From NCBI GenBank assembly GCA_037043015.1, contig CM073324.1, forward strand, positions 11,429,013-11,493,012: DNA of 64,000 bases, in the 5' to 3' direction. The stretch is from Bryum argenteum. Its lineage: Eukaryota > Streptophyta > Bryopsida > Bryales > Bryaceae. The translations under genes and the position numbers were made by a program. Of this stretch, positions 23,623-34,925 are shown piece after piece. Numbering within the stretch: the first letter of the stretch is position 1; each line of letters starts with the position of its first letter. The notes beneath the pieces were generated by a model that saw nothing but the letters and a program-made list of their open reading frames with translations, was not told the DNA's origin and did not search any database.

Positions 23623-24785
23623 TGAGCATTTTTTAAGATGGCATGGAGACATATGATAAATTTTGTAACTAACGATGCATTTCACCCTCCTCATATGAAT
23701 ACAATTCTAGAACAGATTTAACACAAGACAATCATTGATTTGCTCAAGTCACAATAGGTGACTTGTCATAATGCACATTTTCAAGAGGGACTTATGTAAA
23801 TAAAATAGGGGTTTGAACTGGTAAACTTTTATAGATCATTAAAATATATACAAGTACGCCCACGCGGCATTGCCAAATTCATACAAATCATATCCAATAC
23901 TTATGGAACCAATATTTTGAAATTCAATATCTTGGGATAAGTTGACCCAATTTGCGATTTGATTGTTGCCCACACTCCTATGTAAAAATCCGCTTTCAAC
24001 GACACCTCATACGCCCCAATCCGACCAATGGTGCCCAAAATGATAATGTCACCCACACACAAACTAAAAAAAACACAAAAAAAAACTACCTACCTTAAAT
24101 CTTATTACGTAAGGCAAATAGTTCACTTCTCACAGTAAAGTCACACTTGACTCAAGTTAATGGGATGTGGCCAATTGGTTGGAACAACTTTCCTGCCTAT
24201 AATAACATCACTAGCAGGAGCAAGTGATGCGGATCACAACCAATGCTCGCACGGAATCAACAGGAATCAATAGGAATCAATCCCGGACCGTTTCATTGTA
24301 ATACATACATCCTTTCCAATCAACGTGGAACCATGACTTAGCGTCCAACCAAGAACAAAATTAACACTGATACTCTTATAAAAGCAAGATCAAACCGTCT
24401 ACTAGTGACGACAAAGATTATCTTGTGTTACTACAGTGTCTATTCCCAAAAGGGGTGAGTAGTTTTGTAACAATGGCCCTCTGCCCGGTGGACATTGGCT
24501 CATTGTCTAGATGAATAGACACTTTATTCATGCCGGCCTTGAAAAGGGGTTCAAGAAGTTTACATCTATGGCTTTGCAGTTGAATCTGTAACCAAATATG
24601 TTTGTTCATTTATTTTTAAATCATTAAAATTTTTTACTTAATTATATATAAAAATGAATGTATCAATCAGTTAATATTTTGCCAAATATGATGGGAGAGC
24701 TATTAAATTGTAAAAAGTGGGAAAGAATGAAATGAAAGCCAAAACACTGTTACCAACCAAAAAGCAGGACGTTGCTGGTTAGATA
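23621..24785. other. Intergenic DNA
   Basis: Only short AT-rich text and a small GGAATCAA repeat cluster near 24255-24280. No gene or bounded element is supported. Confidence 0.35.
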
Positions 24786-24794
24786 CCCGGTACC

Positions 24795-25111
24795 CCTCGC
24801 GCCTAAGGGCGGGACTGTGGAGGGGGGACCGCCTCCCTGCCCGCCCAAAAAACCCTGCCCGCATAATATCTATATAATATATAAATTTGCCCCCTAAATT
24901 TTTGTTGTTGATGACATCAATGCTACCATGGGACCCTTCCAAGGGTAAATTGGGGTCGCAGATCCCAATTTTGAACTCAAAATCTGAAAATAAATATTGT
25001 AGGGCCTCCAAAAATCCAAAAATCACATTTATATGAATTTCAGCCGGGCAGCCAGTGTGGGCGGGCAGCGGAGGCAGTCCCCCCTCCACAGTCCCGCCCT
25101 TAGACGCGAGG
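24795..25111. mobile_element. Mutator-type MITE with 9-bp target duplication
   Basis: A 317-bp element with about 52-bp GC-rich terminal inverted repeats. The left end begins CCTCGCGCCTAAGGGCGGGA and the right end finishes CCCGCCCTTAGACGCGAGG. Arms differ by a few substitutions and one indel. It is flanked by a perfect 9-bp direct repeat CCCGGTACC at 24786-24794 and 25112-25120. Long TIRs with 9-bp duplication define Mutator-like elements. The AT-rich centre encodes nothing, so it is non-autonomous. Confidence 0.85.
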
Positions 25112-25120
25112 CCCGGTACC

Positions 25121-26187
25121 TCTATGTACCCGGACGTCAACGAACCAGAGACTCCGGAGGCAGTCGACACCAAGACCGGCCTGATAGCTCGAAGTCCCTC
25201 ACCCAGTCTTCGGTTCTGTGAAGGCTTCCTCTCGGCCTAGTTGGGACATGTGAAGAAAGGGAGCGGAGTAGTAGTTGTAGGAATTTCGATTGTTCGATGC
25301 GGATCCGGGAGCCGAGAAGAGATGGCGTCGACCATTCAAACACGGTCGGTGAATCTAATCATTACGGCGATTGTAAGAAACTTTCAACGGCTTGATCATG
25401 CACTGTACCCTAGATGTTCTTCTTTCTACATGGACTAATATATGTATGGTGTGGTTGTGACTTCGATCCGGGGGTTTCGGATTTCCTGGTGAGAGTCGGC
25501 GTGACTGTTATCGAAATGTAATCCAGACTGATCCATCTTTCTGAGTGGATTCTTTCAAATTTACGGCACTCTAGTGTTCTGAGCCCTTACACAAATTCGC
25601 TATTGTAAATGTCGGTGCAGCCTGCGTATGTTCGACAGGTGAATCGAGAAATTTTAACTTGGCTATAGGTTTTAGGGTTAACGTAGTGGAGTTAGATCTG
25701 CAGCTTTTCTCATTTTCAATCTTGGACGAAAGCTGTCCGCAGTAATATGGCAACATCTCAGTCTGGATTGCCGTCCTGTTTGAATTCTTCTTGCCAATGA
25801 TACCTGACTGATTTGCAGATCGCGTGCTGCTGCAGCGGTGTGCGTGAGATAATATTTCAATGACGATACTGATTCAAACTTGGCAGAATGTACTAGAGTG
25901 GTGATACTCAGGGGATCATTCTATCGAAAAGTATATTATCTCTCAATGTGGTAAAAGAGGACAGAGTGCCGTGGTAGTGTGCAGGATTTCCCAGAGCATT
26001 CAAATTAAAGACCGGTAGCTGATACAAGGAAGCTTTTGTGTGCAGGTCGCAGCAAAAGTAGACAACGATATTCGAGTCTGTCATGTAAACGATTTGGGCT
26101 GAGGAACTTCATTTTAGCGTTGTTTGATGTGAAATTATTAGTATTGACATGTTTATATACTTGTTTTTTCAGGCACGCAACATGCAA
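25121..26187 (+). other. Possible spliced leader or small transcript upstream of tRNA-Lys
   Basis: An ATG at 25322 opens MASTIQTRSVNLIITAI and runs directly into GTAAGA at 25373. An acceptor-like GATTTGCAG near 25818 would continue in frame with IACCCSGV. Another acceptor-like TTGTTTTTTCAG ends at 26172, just before the tRNA gene. These are only plausible splice signals, and I cannot confirm a gene. No other feature is seen. Confidence 0.25.
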
Positions 26188-26260
26188 GCCGTCCTAGCTC
26201 AGTTGGTAGAGCGCAAGGCTCTTAACCTTGTGGTCCAGGGTTCGAGCCCCTGGGGTGGCG
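26188..26260 (+). tRNA. tRNA-Lys (anticodon CTT)
   Basis: A complete 73-nt cloverleaf without intron. The acceptor stem GCCGTCC/GGGTGGC includes G-T pairs. The D arm is GCTC..GAGC with loop AGTTGGTA. The anticodon stem CAAGG/CCTTG encloses loop CTCTTAA, giving anticodon CTT. The variable loop is TGGTC, the T arm is CAGGG-TTCGAGC-CCCTG, and the discriminator base is G. A-box TAGCTCAGTTGG and B-box GGTTCGAGCCC are intact. It reads AAG codons in cytosolic translation. Confidence 0.96.
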
Positions 26261-26334
26261 CGATGCGATCTCGGCCGTCCGTTCTAGTTGGTTACCTTTT
26301 TGTGGTGTGAGTACTTTTCTTCACAAAACTTTAT

Positions 26335-26665
26335 TCTTAAACGCCCATGGGCTCTAAAACGGGCAGCCCAAAATTGGATCACAGCATCTTTTGGACTTGG
26401 GCACCATGAATGGACCAATCAACGATGAGCTTGCAACCTCCTACAAGGTGATGTACAAACCCAACCTACCTACCACAATCCTTTCAAAGCACAAAATCAT
26501 TCATACAAATTGTGATTTGAATTGTAAAATCTCACTTTTTGAATGCATCAGAAGAAGGTGATCAGTTTGACATCAAAATATGAGTGAAAAAATGAGTAAA
26601 TTGAGAGCTAGAGAGGAGATTCTGTTGGAAACGGCCCCCTCGGGGCCGCTCAGACGTTTAAGGGT
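26335..26665 (+). repeat. Dispersed repeat ending in TTAA
   Basis: This matches 42215-42584 in inverted orientation. Shared text includes ACGGGCAGCCCAAAATTGGA, GACCAATCAACGATGAG-like sequence, CACAATCCTTTCAAAGCACA, TTTGACATCAAAATATGAGT and TTCTGTTGGAAA. It ends TTTAAGGGTTAA, the same edge as the TTAA-flanked elements. Confidence 0.65.
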
Positions 26666-26708
26666 TAAGTTCCTTCTTACACACAAATATAGAGTTCCGT
26701 TCACTACC

Positions 26709-26731
26709 GAGAAAAAAAAAAAAAAAAAAAA
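26709..26731. repeat. Poly(A) tract
   Basis: An uninterrupted adenine run of about 20 bases within low-complexity DNA. No retroposon boundaries could be assigned to it. Confidence 0.8.
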
Positions 26732-27071
26732 GTCTAATGTCATGGGCCCCACCTTGTGTAGCAAAGTTGGACATCGCTCTTTGAAGTTCTCATGGAGCCG
26801 ATTGTTATTCCAAGTTGTTAAGACTTCGTTGTTGCTTCATGATATCATTTTGTAGTTAAGGGCCACTTCATACTTGGGGCCAAATTAAGGATCGGCCCAA
26901 CTTCTTCAAATTTCAACCAATAGGATGGCTCGATTCTTTCAATCAGGCCCAAGAGGCTTTATACTAGGGCCCGACCAGAACTTCAATTTATCCCATGTGG
27001 CATCCTATATGGGAGTGTCTTGGCGCTAAAATGTTCGGGCCTTAGTGATGCAATTGGGACAAGGTTTACCT

Positions 27072-27243
27072 TGGCCCGAACTCCCCAACTAGGGCCCGAA
27101 CTCCCCAACTAGGGCCCGAACTCCCCAACTATGGCCCGAACTCCCCAACTATGGCCCGAACTCCCCAACTATGGCCCAAACTCCCCAACTAGGGCCCGAA
27201 CTCCCCAACTAGGGCCCGAACTCCCCAACTAGGGCCCGAACTC
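27072..27243. repeat. 20-bp minisatellite, about 8-9 copies
   Basis: Head-to-tail copies of GGGCCCGAACTCCCCAACTA, with AT in place of AG in three central copies and one CGAA to CAAA change. The unit is not a multiple of three. No spacer/repeat alternation is present. Confidence 0.95.
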
Positions 27244-27779
27244 TAGCCTTTGAATCCGGCCGCTCTCCGGCCGACCCCTCTGTGTATAGAGTGGGCCTTA
27301 GTTAGTGAGACCCATCCAAAGTGTAATTTTCACCTTTTTAGTCTATCTGTCATTGTTGAAAATTACATTCTATTTCTTTTTCCACCAACTCCAAATAAAT
27401 ATGCCTAAGAGTAGTTCCAGAATCTGCAATTGACTTGTTGGGTATCCAATGAGCAAAGATGCGATGCTTAAAGTTGGGAGTGTGATTGGATTGAGATGAC
27501 CAAAGCTAGAGTTCCTACTAAGGTATAATGCTCAAAATTTGATAGTGTTTAAAAAACATTTAGTAGCCCCATCAAATCATAGATACATTTTAGCACTCGC
27601 CTCCAATTGTTGATGTACTCGAAGTACACAATTCATGACTAATCGGTTTTTGGTTCCCCCACGGCTGTCACTTCCAAAATTCATGACCAATTCCAGACAA
27701 ATCCAGAAATCATGGTTTCTTGGTTCAAATATCAACTTACTTTGCACGTGTACCAAAATCTATATCCTTGGCTGCCCGC

Positions 27780-27983
27780 AAATAAGCTTGCCAATCTGGA
27801 ATTTGAGCCACCCCCAAATGAGCTTGCCAATCTAAAATTTGAGCCGCCTCCAAATGAGCTTGCCAATTTGAAATTTGAGCCGCCTCCAAATGAGCTTGCC
27901 AATTTGAAATTTGAGCCGCCTCCAAATGAGCTTGCCAATTTGAAATTTGAGCCACCCCCAAATGAGCTTGCCAATTTGAAAGG
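27780..27983. repeat. 36-bp minisatellite, about 6 copies
   Basis: The unit translates as NELANLKFEPPP on the plus strand, and other frames also stay open because 36 is divisible by three. Copies differ by a few synonymous-looking and non-synonymous changes (CCGCCT/CCACCC, AATTTG/AATCTA). The plus ORF 27712-28011 has no start context or neighbouring exons that I can identify. Confidence 0.9.
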
Positions 27984-28173
27984 TAAACTATTATTGTCCA
28001 CACTACCTTAGTTTATTCTTCAAGTCCTAGAAGGGTAGTCTAAAATTGAGCAGTAGTATTTACTCATCGCAAACATTAGAGGGTGTCAACTTTGGGCACC
28101 ATTGTGATACACATATAAGTCCACCTTCAATAATTCATTGTAGATTGTAGAAGAGTTCAAAAGTAATGCAACC

Positions 28174-28327
28174 ACTTGGACTATACTTCCACTTACTTCC
28201 CCCAAGCACACAAATTGCATATTGTGGTTGCACTATACTTCCACTTACTTCCCCCAAGCACACAAATTGCATATTGTGGTTGGACTATACTTCCACTTAC
28301 TTCCCCCAAGCACACAAATTGCATATT
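28174..28327. repeat. 52-bp tandem repeat, 3 copies
   Basis: The unit begins GGACTATACTTCCACTTACT and continues with CCCCAAGCACACAAATTGCA. Three nearly identical copies end at GCATATT. Near-identity suggests a recent expansion. Confidence 0.9.
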
Positions 28328-29645
28328 TCCCACGCTGAATTTCTGTTTTACTGTAAGCATTGCATTTATGGTGCTGCTGATGACCCATAGAAGCTCATAA
28401 TGTTGTCGATTCTCTAGATGCTCACCTTCCATGGACCAGTACACACAATCCCTTCACACACCGATTCGCACACTAAAAAGGAACTTACTCAGTGATCGAC
28501 AATTCTCTCAGATCCAGGCTTTCCTCCTAATTCTGGTTTTCTTTACGGGGAGGCCAAACACAAAGCGACCGAAGTGTGAGAGTACCTTGACATCGTGAGA
28601 GAGAAACTTGCATGCAAACCACTTCAATAACATACTCGTCGTCTTATGTGTATCATTCGAAGATATTTGACTAAACAATGGGCCGAAATTCGCACAATAT
28701 GGAACATTTTGATATCCACTTACATAAGATCGATAAAGCAAATCAGGATATCTATATTGGGAGCAAAGTCTTGCATGACGAAGAACCCTGCCCAGGGACA
28801 TAGTTCCTACAGTTCCTTGTCGAATCAGTTTTAGGTGAAACTATCCCGGCCAATGCCTCAACCGGCTGATGGGTTATTTTCATCGGCTGATGATGGGTTA
28901 TTTTCATCAGCTGATAATGAACCAGCGGTCGGTATTTCCCGATCATTGACCTTGCCACAAGGAGCAAAGTACAAAACCCTCAATTGATTGGGCAGCTATC
29001 ATTCGCGAAGCATGTCACTTACACAGTTTAAATATACCAATACACAATCCACCGAAAGGGGTGCGCAGGCAGTCGCCAACCTTCGGTAGCTAACATCGAA
29101 AGTTCTCCTGATATTCACCGTAAAGTCTCCCATTCTAGAAGCTCAAGCCTCCACAGATACTACCACAAGAAGCAAAACTGATACAAAAAATAATGCTGCA
29201 GAGCATACGCATACATTACTTCCAGTTATTTTGTGTCACCTAGTCGATGATCTTTGCAGAGATTTGTTGGTTCCTGAGGCTGGAAATTTGACTGATAGAA
29301 ACAACCAAACATGACGTAACGGTAGACACGAATTTTATGGTAAATGATGTTGCAGCCTCGCGATACTTCATCAAACTGATGAAGCAGCCTTTGATGAAGC
29401 AGCCTCCTGGGCATTCTGTTGAAGAACTGCAGCCACCTCCTCTGCACCAAGCCTCAGAGCAGGCGCCGGCATGTCTTTGCTTGAAACATGTGAAGCACAC
29501 AGAGATATACACCAGACGATGAAAAGAGAAAATTTGGTCCCCAAGGTTGTAGTTTCCTGGCACCATTGCAACCACAATCACAACGTCGTCAGCTAAACAA
29601 GCAGAGGCAGGTTAACAGATCATAAATTTCAATTCATTCAGCTTA
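28328..29645. other. Intergenic DNA and 3' region of the acidic repeat gene
   Basis: It contains short repeats of GGCTGATGGGTTATTTTCATC near 28862-28918. On the minus strand, GTCAGG after CCCAAG (29664) could be a splice donor, and CTGCTTGTTTAG ending near 29594 is a good acceptor, so a 3' exon may exist. A minus frame at 29371-29480 (LGAEEVAAVLQQNAQEAAS) could be coding but does not join in phase. Nothing else was called. Confidence 0.35.
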
Positions 29646-32600
29646 TCATGAGGTCCTGACCTTGGGCTGGGTGCTGGCTTCATTTGAAGGTGAGCTTGCG
29701 ATTTCACGATCAAAGACTTGATTCACAGTGTCTGGCAAGACATTTGGATCGGCTCGGAAATCATCCTGGGCAAGCTGTGCAACGTGCTGGATGACACCTG
29801 AAAGGAGCTCCGACGAGTCCTCCGTCTTCTCGCGTTCTTCAAGGACGATATGAGCCACACTCTCTGCAACTGAAGCTTGCCTACCGCTAACGATACTCGA
29901 CTTAACGTCGTCTAAGGTCTTCTCAGCGGCGTCTTCGAGCTCTACGACCACTTCGTGAAGATCATAAGACTTGGGTGCTTTCTCTTCCTCGTCAACCGCA
30001 GGTGCTTTCTCTTTCTCGTCAACCGCAGGTGGTGAACTTGAAACCTCCAATGGAGTTGCATCACTTGTCGAGCTTCCCTCCTCAGAAGCAGGTGCAGCTT
30101 TCACTCCAATAAAAGTTGACAGAGCCTCCTTCAGATCATTGAAGCCGAAGTCTCTTGATGTGGTCTCCGGCGTGCTCTGAGCCTCTGAAGGAAGGTCACG
30201 GCTGACGACCTCTTTCTCGTCAACCGCAGGTGGTGGACTTGAAACCTCCAATGGAGTTGCATCACTAGACGAGCTTCCCTCCTCAATAGCAGGTGCAGCT
30301 TTCACGTCACTGGAAGTTGACGCAGCCTCCTTCAGGTCATTGAAGCTAAAGTCTCTTGTTGTGGTCTCTGGCGTGCTCTGAGCCTCTGAAGGAAGGTCAC
30401 GGCTGACGACCTCCTTGTCGACGGGCAACTCTGCAGGAGCAGACGCAGACTCCTCTTCAGCCTCTGGAGCAATCGTTGCTTCAACAACTTCGTGGACCTC
30501 CTCAGCAGGAGTATAGAGAGCTTCACGTCCAACATTAGCAGTAGGGAACGGAGGAATTACATCCTCATCGTCAGCACTCTCCGTCTTTGCCTCACCAATC
30601 TCTTCAGGGCTTATCTCGAGAGACCTGTCTTCGACATCAGTAGCAGGAGTAGTTGCTGGACTTGCATCCGCCCCTGCACCAGTTGTTGCTTCACTGGCTG
30701 GTTCAGGGCTAACATCCTCGTTGCCGACATCTTTCGATTCTGTGGTCGCATCTTTATCGACGGATTTGTCTTTCACATTTTCAGAAGATGCGGGTTCCAA
30801 AGGTTCTTCACCGGACTCGCCAGTGATCGTCGCCTCCACAACCTCATGTACGTCCTCATGGGGAACGAAGAGCGTTTGACTCCGGACTCTACCATAGGCA
30901 GGGGGTTCAGAGTTTGTGTGTTCGTTGTCAGCATTCTCTGAGGGCAATTCTTTAATTGCAGACTCCACGTCTGGAACAGATTTGTCTTCGACGTCTTCAG
31001 CAGGTGCAGGCACAGTTTCCTGGCTTGCTGCTTCCTCATCAATCAATGGGGTAAAAGTAGAGTCTGAAAGGTGATGCCCCGGGTCTACGGTAACCTTAGG
31101 TGGCTCACGTTGTCTTTGCTCAGCTCTTTCATAATCCTGGCTCAAGTCCTCACTCCCAGTCCCTGCAGTTCCAGATTCCGCCTCGAAAGACTTCTCTACA
31201 ACGTCATCAGAGGATGAGGGCGCAGCATCCGCACTTACTGCTTCTTCATCAATCAATGGGGTACTCGTTACATCTGAAAGGTGATGACCCTCGTCCACTG
31301 TAAGCTCAGGTTCCTCGCTCACGGACTCTGGAGCTTCAGGTTCAGCGTCGACGGATTTCTCCGCGACATCATCAGAAGATGAAGGCGCGGACTCCGCACT
31401 TGGTCCTTCTTCGTGAATCAAGGGAGTCATCGTTACATCTGAAAGGTGATGACCCTCGTTTACTGTCGGCTTAGGTGCCTCACTATCTCCTTCCTCAGCT
31501 GATTCTCCATTCTGAACCTCAGAGCTCACGTCCTCACTCCCAGCCTCAGCAGTTTCAGGTTCCGCATCGACAGACTTCTCTATGACAGCAGCAGAAGATG
31601 ACGGCGCGGTTTCCACACTTGCTTCTTCTTCATAACTCAATGGGGTAATCGTTACGCCTGAAAGGTGATGACCCTCGTCGACGGTAGGTTCAGGTGCCTC
31701 ACTATCTCCTTGCTCAACTGATTGTTCACCCACAGATGCTGCAGCTTCAGGTTCCGCCTCAACAGATTTCTCCTCGAGATCATCAGAAGTTGAAGGCGCG
31801 GACTCCACACTTTCTTCTTCCTCGTGTATCAGTGGGGTGGTCGATCTGTCTGAGAGGGGATGACCCTCGTCCACAGAAGGCTGAGGTGCCTCAATATTCC
31901 CTTGCTCGGCTAATTCTTCAGTGTTTGCATCCCCAGTCACCGGCCCTGCAGCTTCAGGTTCCGCCTCAACAGAATTCTCCTCGACATCAATGGAAGGTGA
32001 AGGCGCGGCTTCCACACTCGCTTCTTCTGCATGAATAAATGGAGTTATCGATGCGTCTGAAAGGTGTTGGCCATCATCGACGGTAGGCTCAGGTGCCTCA
32101 CTGTCTCCTTGCTCAGCTGCTGCTTCTTCACCCTCCGCCCCTGCAGCTTCAGGTCCCGCATCGACAGACTTCTCTACGAAATAAGGAGAAGATGACGGCG
32201 CGGCTTCCACAGTCGCTTCTTCTTTATGGATCAATGGGGTAACCGTTACGTCTGAAAGGCGGTGACCCTCGTCCACGGTTGGCTCAGGTGCTTCGCTGTC
32301 ACTTTCCACACTTGCTGCTGCTTCTGGAGCCTCTGCACCCGTTGTTGCTTCTGAAACCTCGTGATTCTCTTCCACAGGAAACTCCGGGGCATCCGTCTCA
32401 GCTGGGATTACTTCCTCACTAGACGCAACCTCGCTCATCTGTTGAGGGTTCAACTCAACAGATTTTTCTTCGTGAACAACTGGCTTCTCGTCAACAATAA
32501 CCGGTTTCTCTTCAACATCGACGGGTTTGTCGTCCACATCATCGGATTTCTCTTCGACGTCCGGCACGGCTTCCACGCTTGTTGGTTCTCCATGAGGCTC

Positions 32601-33404
32601 TACGGCTTCTGCAACCTCGTGAACCTCTTCAACGGAAGGCTCAGGTGCGCCACTATCACCTGATCCCTCACTGAGGCTCACTCCCTGACTAGAAGCAACC
32701 TCCGCGGGTAATTCCTTGCTCACAATCCCCACATCCTCAGCAACATTCATAGCTTTATTCCCGACATCAATGGATTTATCTTCCACGTCAACAGGCTTGT
32801 CCTCGACAACAACGGATTATTCTTCTATGGATCCATTTTTCCTTTCTACAGATTCAGGCTCCGGACTTGCTATTTCATCATCAGGCTCTGCTACCTCCTC
32901 ATCAACTTCTGGCTCAGCTGATCCTTCTTCCTGAACTTTAGGGTTAACGTCCTCAGTCGCTGCAGGCAATCCCTTAGTCACAGCCCCCTCAGCTTCAACT
33001 GCTTTCTCTACAACATGCTCATCACTTGCGATCAAATCGGAGTCCGATGCTTGCGTATTCAGATCCTCAAAAGTTCCATCCTCAAAGAAAATAGGTTTTG
33101 AATCCTCTTTATTGGTAGCGCCCTCTAGAACAGCCTTACTCAAGTGCCAACTCTTGACCTTCTCTGTGGCATCGACAGCAGGTCCCGTATCGACCGCATC
33201 AGGCTCGGCGCCAGCGCTCAGAGGGGCTCCCGCAGCTGAATCGACACTCCCCGCAACAGCAACTTGCGATTCGGCCATATCAAATTCTCCAGGCACGGAT
33301 GAGATTCTAGAATTGAAACTAGAGTTAGGCGCGCCATTCACGGGGAACTCACCAACTTTCTTCACCTCCTCCTGTGCTACTACTGCCTCCTCCTGAGACG
33401 CCAT
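29646..33404 (-). CDS. Acidic internally repeated protein, frame interrupted by one in-frame stop
   Basis: One minus-strand frame runs from ATG at 33404 to TGA at 29646 (1,253 codons) except for a single TAA at 32817-32819. Before the stop are 195 codons, after it 1,056. The protein is very rich in E, D, A, S, V and P. Seven tandem units of about 60-70 aa carry EAPEPTVDEGHHLSD, a TPLIHEE block and VEKSVDAEPEA. Downstream are two units with VHEVVEATI and two copies of a ~70-aa unit with EVVSRDLPSEAQSTPETT. The C-terminal ~100 residues are less repetitive (VIQHVAQLAQDDFRADPNVL) and may fold. No signal peptide or membrane span. I do not recognise the family. The stop sits where related units have a lysine (EEKSV; AAA to TAA). 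The ATG follows a leader with a likely 5' intron near 33410-33460. Confidence 0.7.
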
Positions 33405-33978
33405 ATCCAGCTTGTCGTCCGTCGTGTCGTCCTAGTCCATCACCGCCCGATCAATCCCTGCAAATAACAAATCCCAGCTCCCCATACGCGAATGAGTACC
33501 GATCCGATCGGGAAGGGAATTAGTATTTCGAAAAAGGAGGGGGAAAGGGGAGAGACTGGTTCTAACCATGTTTGCTGGAAGAGGGAGGGCCGGTGGACGA
33601 GGGCAGTGTAGAGATGTTGTTGTTGGGTTTGCAAGGTAGATAGGGCGAGACGAGACCCCGTCACGGGCAGCCGCATTTGTGTCCCTGCAAATTTGAATCG
33701 TGACGGGCTGGGTGCCAGGCTGGTAGCGGGGAAATGGGTCCCTCACTCCCTCCAGTTGAGCACTGGCACATGCTCAGTTGCTGGAACAGACGGGCACTCT
33801 TTTTGGGACTAGTGCTACTTTCTCGCGCCATGTGCCGTAGGGTTGCTGCGCTGGAGGGCCTTTGGACCAGCTTCCTACTTTTGCGAGTCACATGTGACTA
33901 CGTATAGGGTTCAGGTTTTGTTTACACTTCTCTGTCTCCCTTCCCATTGCATTCGGCGGAATTGGATGCGACGACACC
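33405..33978. promoter_or_regulatory. Putative bidirectional promoter
   Basis: A 574-bp higher-GC interval between the minus-strand ATG of the acidic repeat gene and a plus-strand ATG in a good context (ACACCATGGCAG). No clear TATA box was seen on either strand. Divergent transcription is inference. Confidence 0.35.
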
Positions 33979-34285
33979 ATGGCAGATCCGCCAGAGGTAG
34001 TTGCTCGATCAATCAATCAAAACTTGTCGGTAATATCCGTAGGAGAAAACATTCTTGAGCGGAAGAGTGTCCGACACAGTCTTCTGCGATGCTGTGATAA
34101 TGTCCATGTACTTTGCTTGATGGTTGTTATGAGCTCGATGATGAAGGTGTGTAGGAATTTTGCAGGCAAGTCACCAATCACTGCAAATGATTGAACACAC
34201 AAAGTTGCTGTCTGAAGACACTTGCAGAACGACCATTTCAAAGAGGTCGGTGACGTTCTCGGCTGAAAGACAATGCGGTAGCTGA
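33979..34285 (+). CDS. Candidate two-exon small ORF (unknown)
   Basis: ATG at 33979 gives MADPPE and meets GAG|GTAGTT at 33996. An acceptor TTTTGCAG ends at 34165 and continues in phase to a stop at 34285, with QMIEHTKLLSEDTCRTTISK inside. The predicted product is 45 aa, basic near its end. The start context and the acceptor are good; the donor is weak and no family is recognised. Translation could instead use the unspliced frame (71 aa). Confidence 0.3.
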
Positions 34286-34925
34286 CAATGCGGTAGCTGA
34301 CAACTAAGAATGACTGTAGATTTCGTTCTAGACGCTCCTCGTCTGTCACTACAGAAGGTGATATAATGTGGTGTACTGACTGGTACAGTACATTTGCTCA
34401 AAACTTTGAACAGTATGGGCAACCTCAATCTTGAAACGGCAAAGTATCCCTCAACTTGTATTTGAAGGGAAATATACTTGTCCCACAAATAATGCAAGGT
34501 CACCTGTCCCAACCTAGCAGGCATAGATGAAGGTCCCACCCTAACGGAGTGGAACAATTTTTATGGAATACGGTAGAAAAAGCAGATATTGTAGATGTGG
34601 CATCTCGGCAAAACCAATAAACTTTGTTGTTTCAACCATGTCCGTAGTCGACCTTCTAGAATATGGAAAGAAGACAAATACACTTGCCCACAGGGGTGGA
34701 AAATGGCATGGCTAGAAGAGTGCATTTGTTTTGATGCGGCGGCTAAAGTGCCGTTCGCGAGACAACGTAACGTAAACATTGAGGATGCCCTAAGAAGTGC
34801 AAGCACCATGGACACCTCAAGAACAATGAATAACCTTGTGCGGAATTTTCCGTTTTAAAAAAATGGGTAGACACATTGTGGTATTTACAGAATTCTGGTT
34901 GAGAGGGAACAACATGGAATCAGGA
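34286..34925. other. Intergenic DNA
   Basis: The repeated word ACAATGCGGTAGCTG occurs twice near 34270-34300. An 87-codon frame at 34595-34858 (+) has no recognised family. Nothing else is supported. Confidence 0.35.

Noticed and set aside
26182-26310. 42-aa ORF reading through the tRNA
   Set aside because: The cloverleaf and internal promoter boxes fully explain the sequence; the frame is coincidental.
26709-26731. Poly(A) run as a retroposon tail
   Set aside because: No target duplication or insert boundary could be found around it.
27072-27243. Regular repeat array resembling a CRISPR
   Set aside because: Units are contiguous 20-mers with no unique spacers, and the genome is eukaryotic.
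27712-28011. 99-aa repeat protein NELANLKFEPPP
   Set aside because: The 36-bp minisatellite explains it; there is no promoter, start context or homologous neighbour exon.
30492-32663. Plus-strand ORFs opposite the acidic repeat gene
   Set aside because: Shadows of a long biased minus-strand coding frame.
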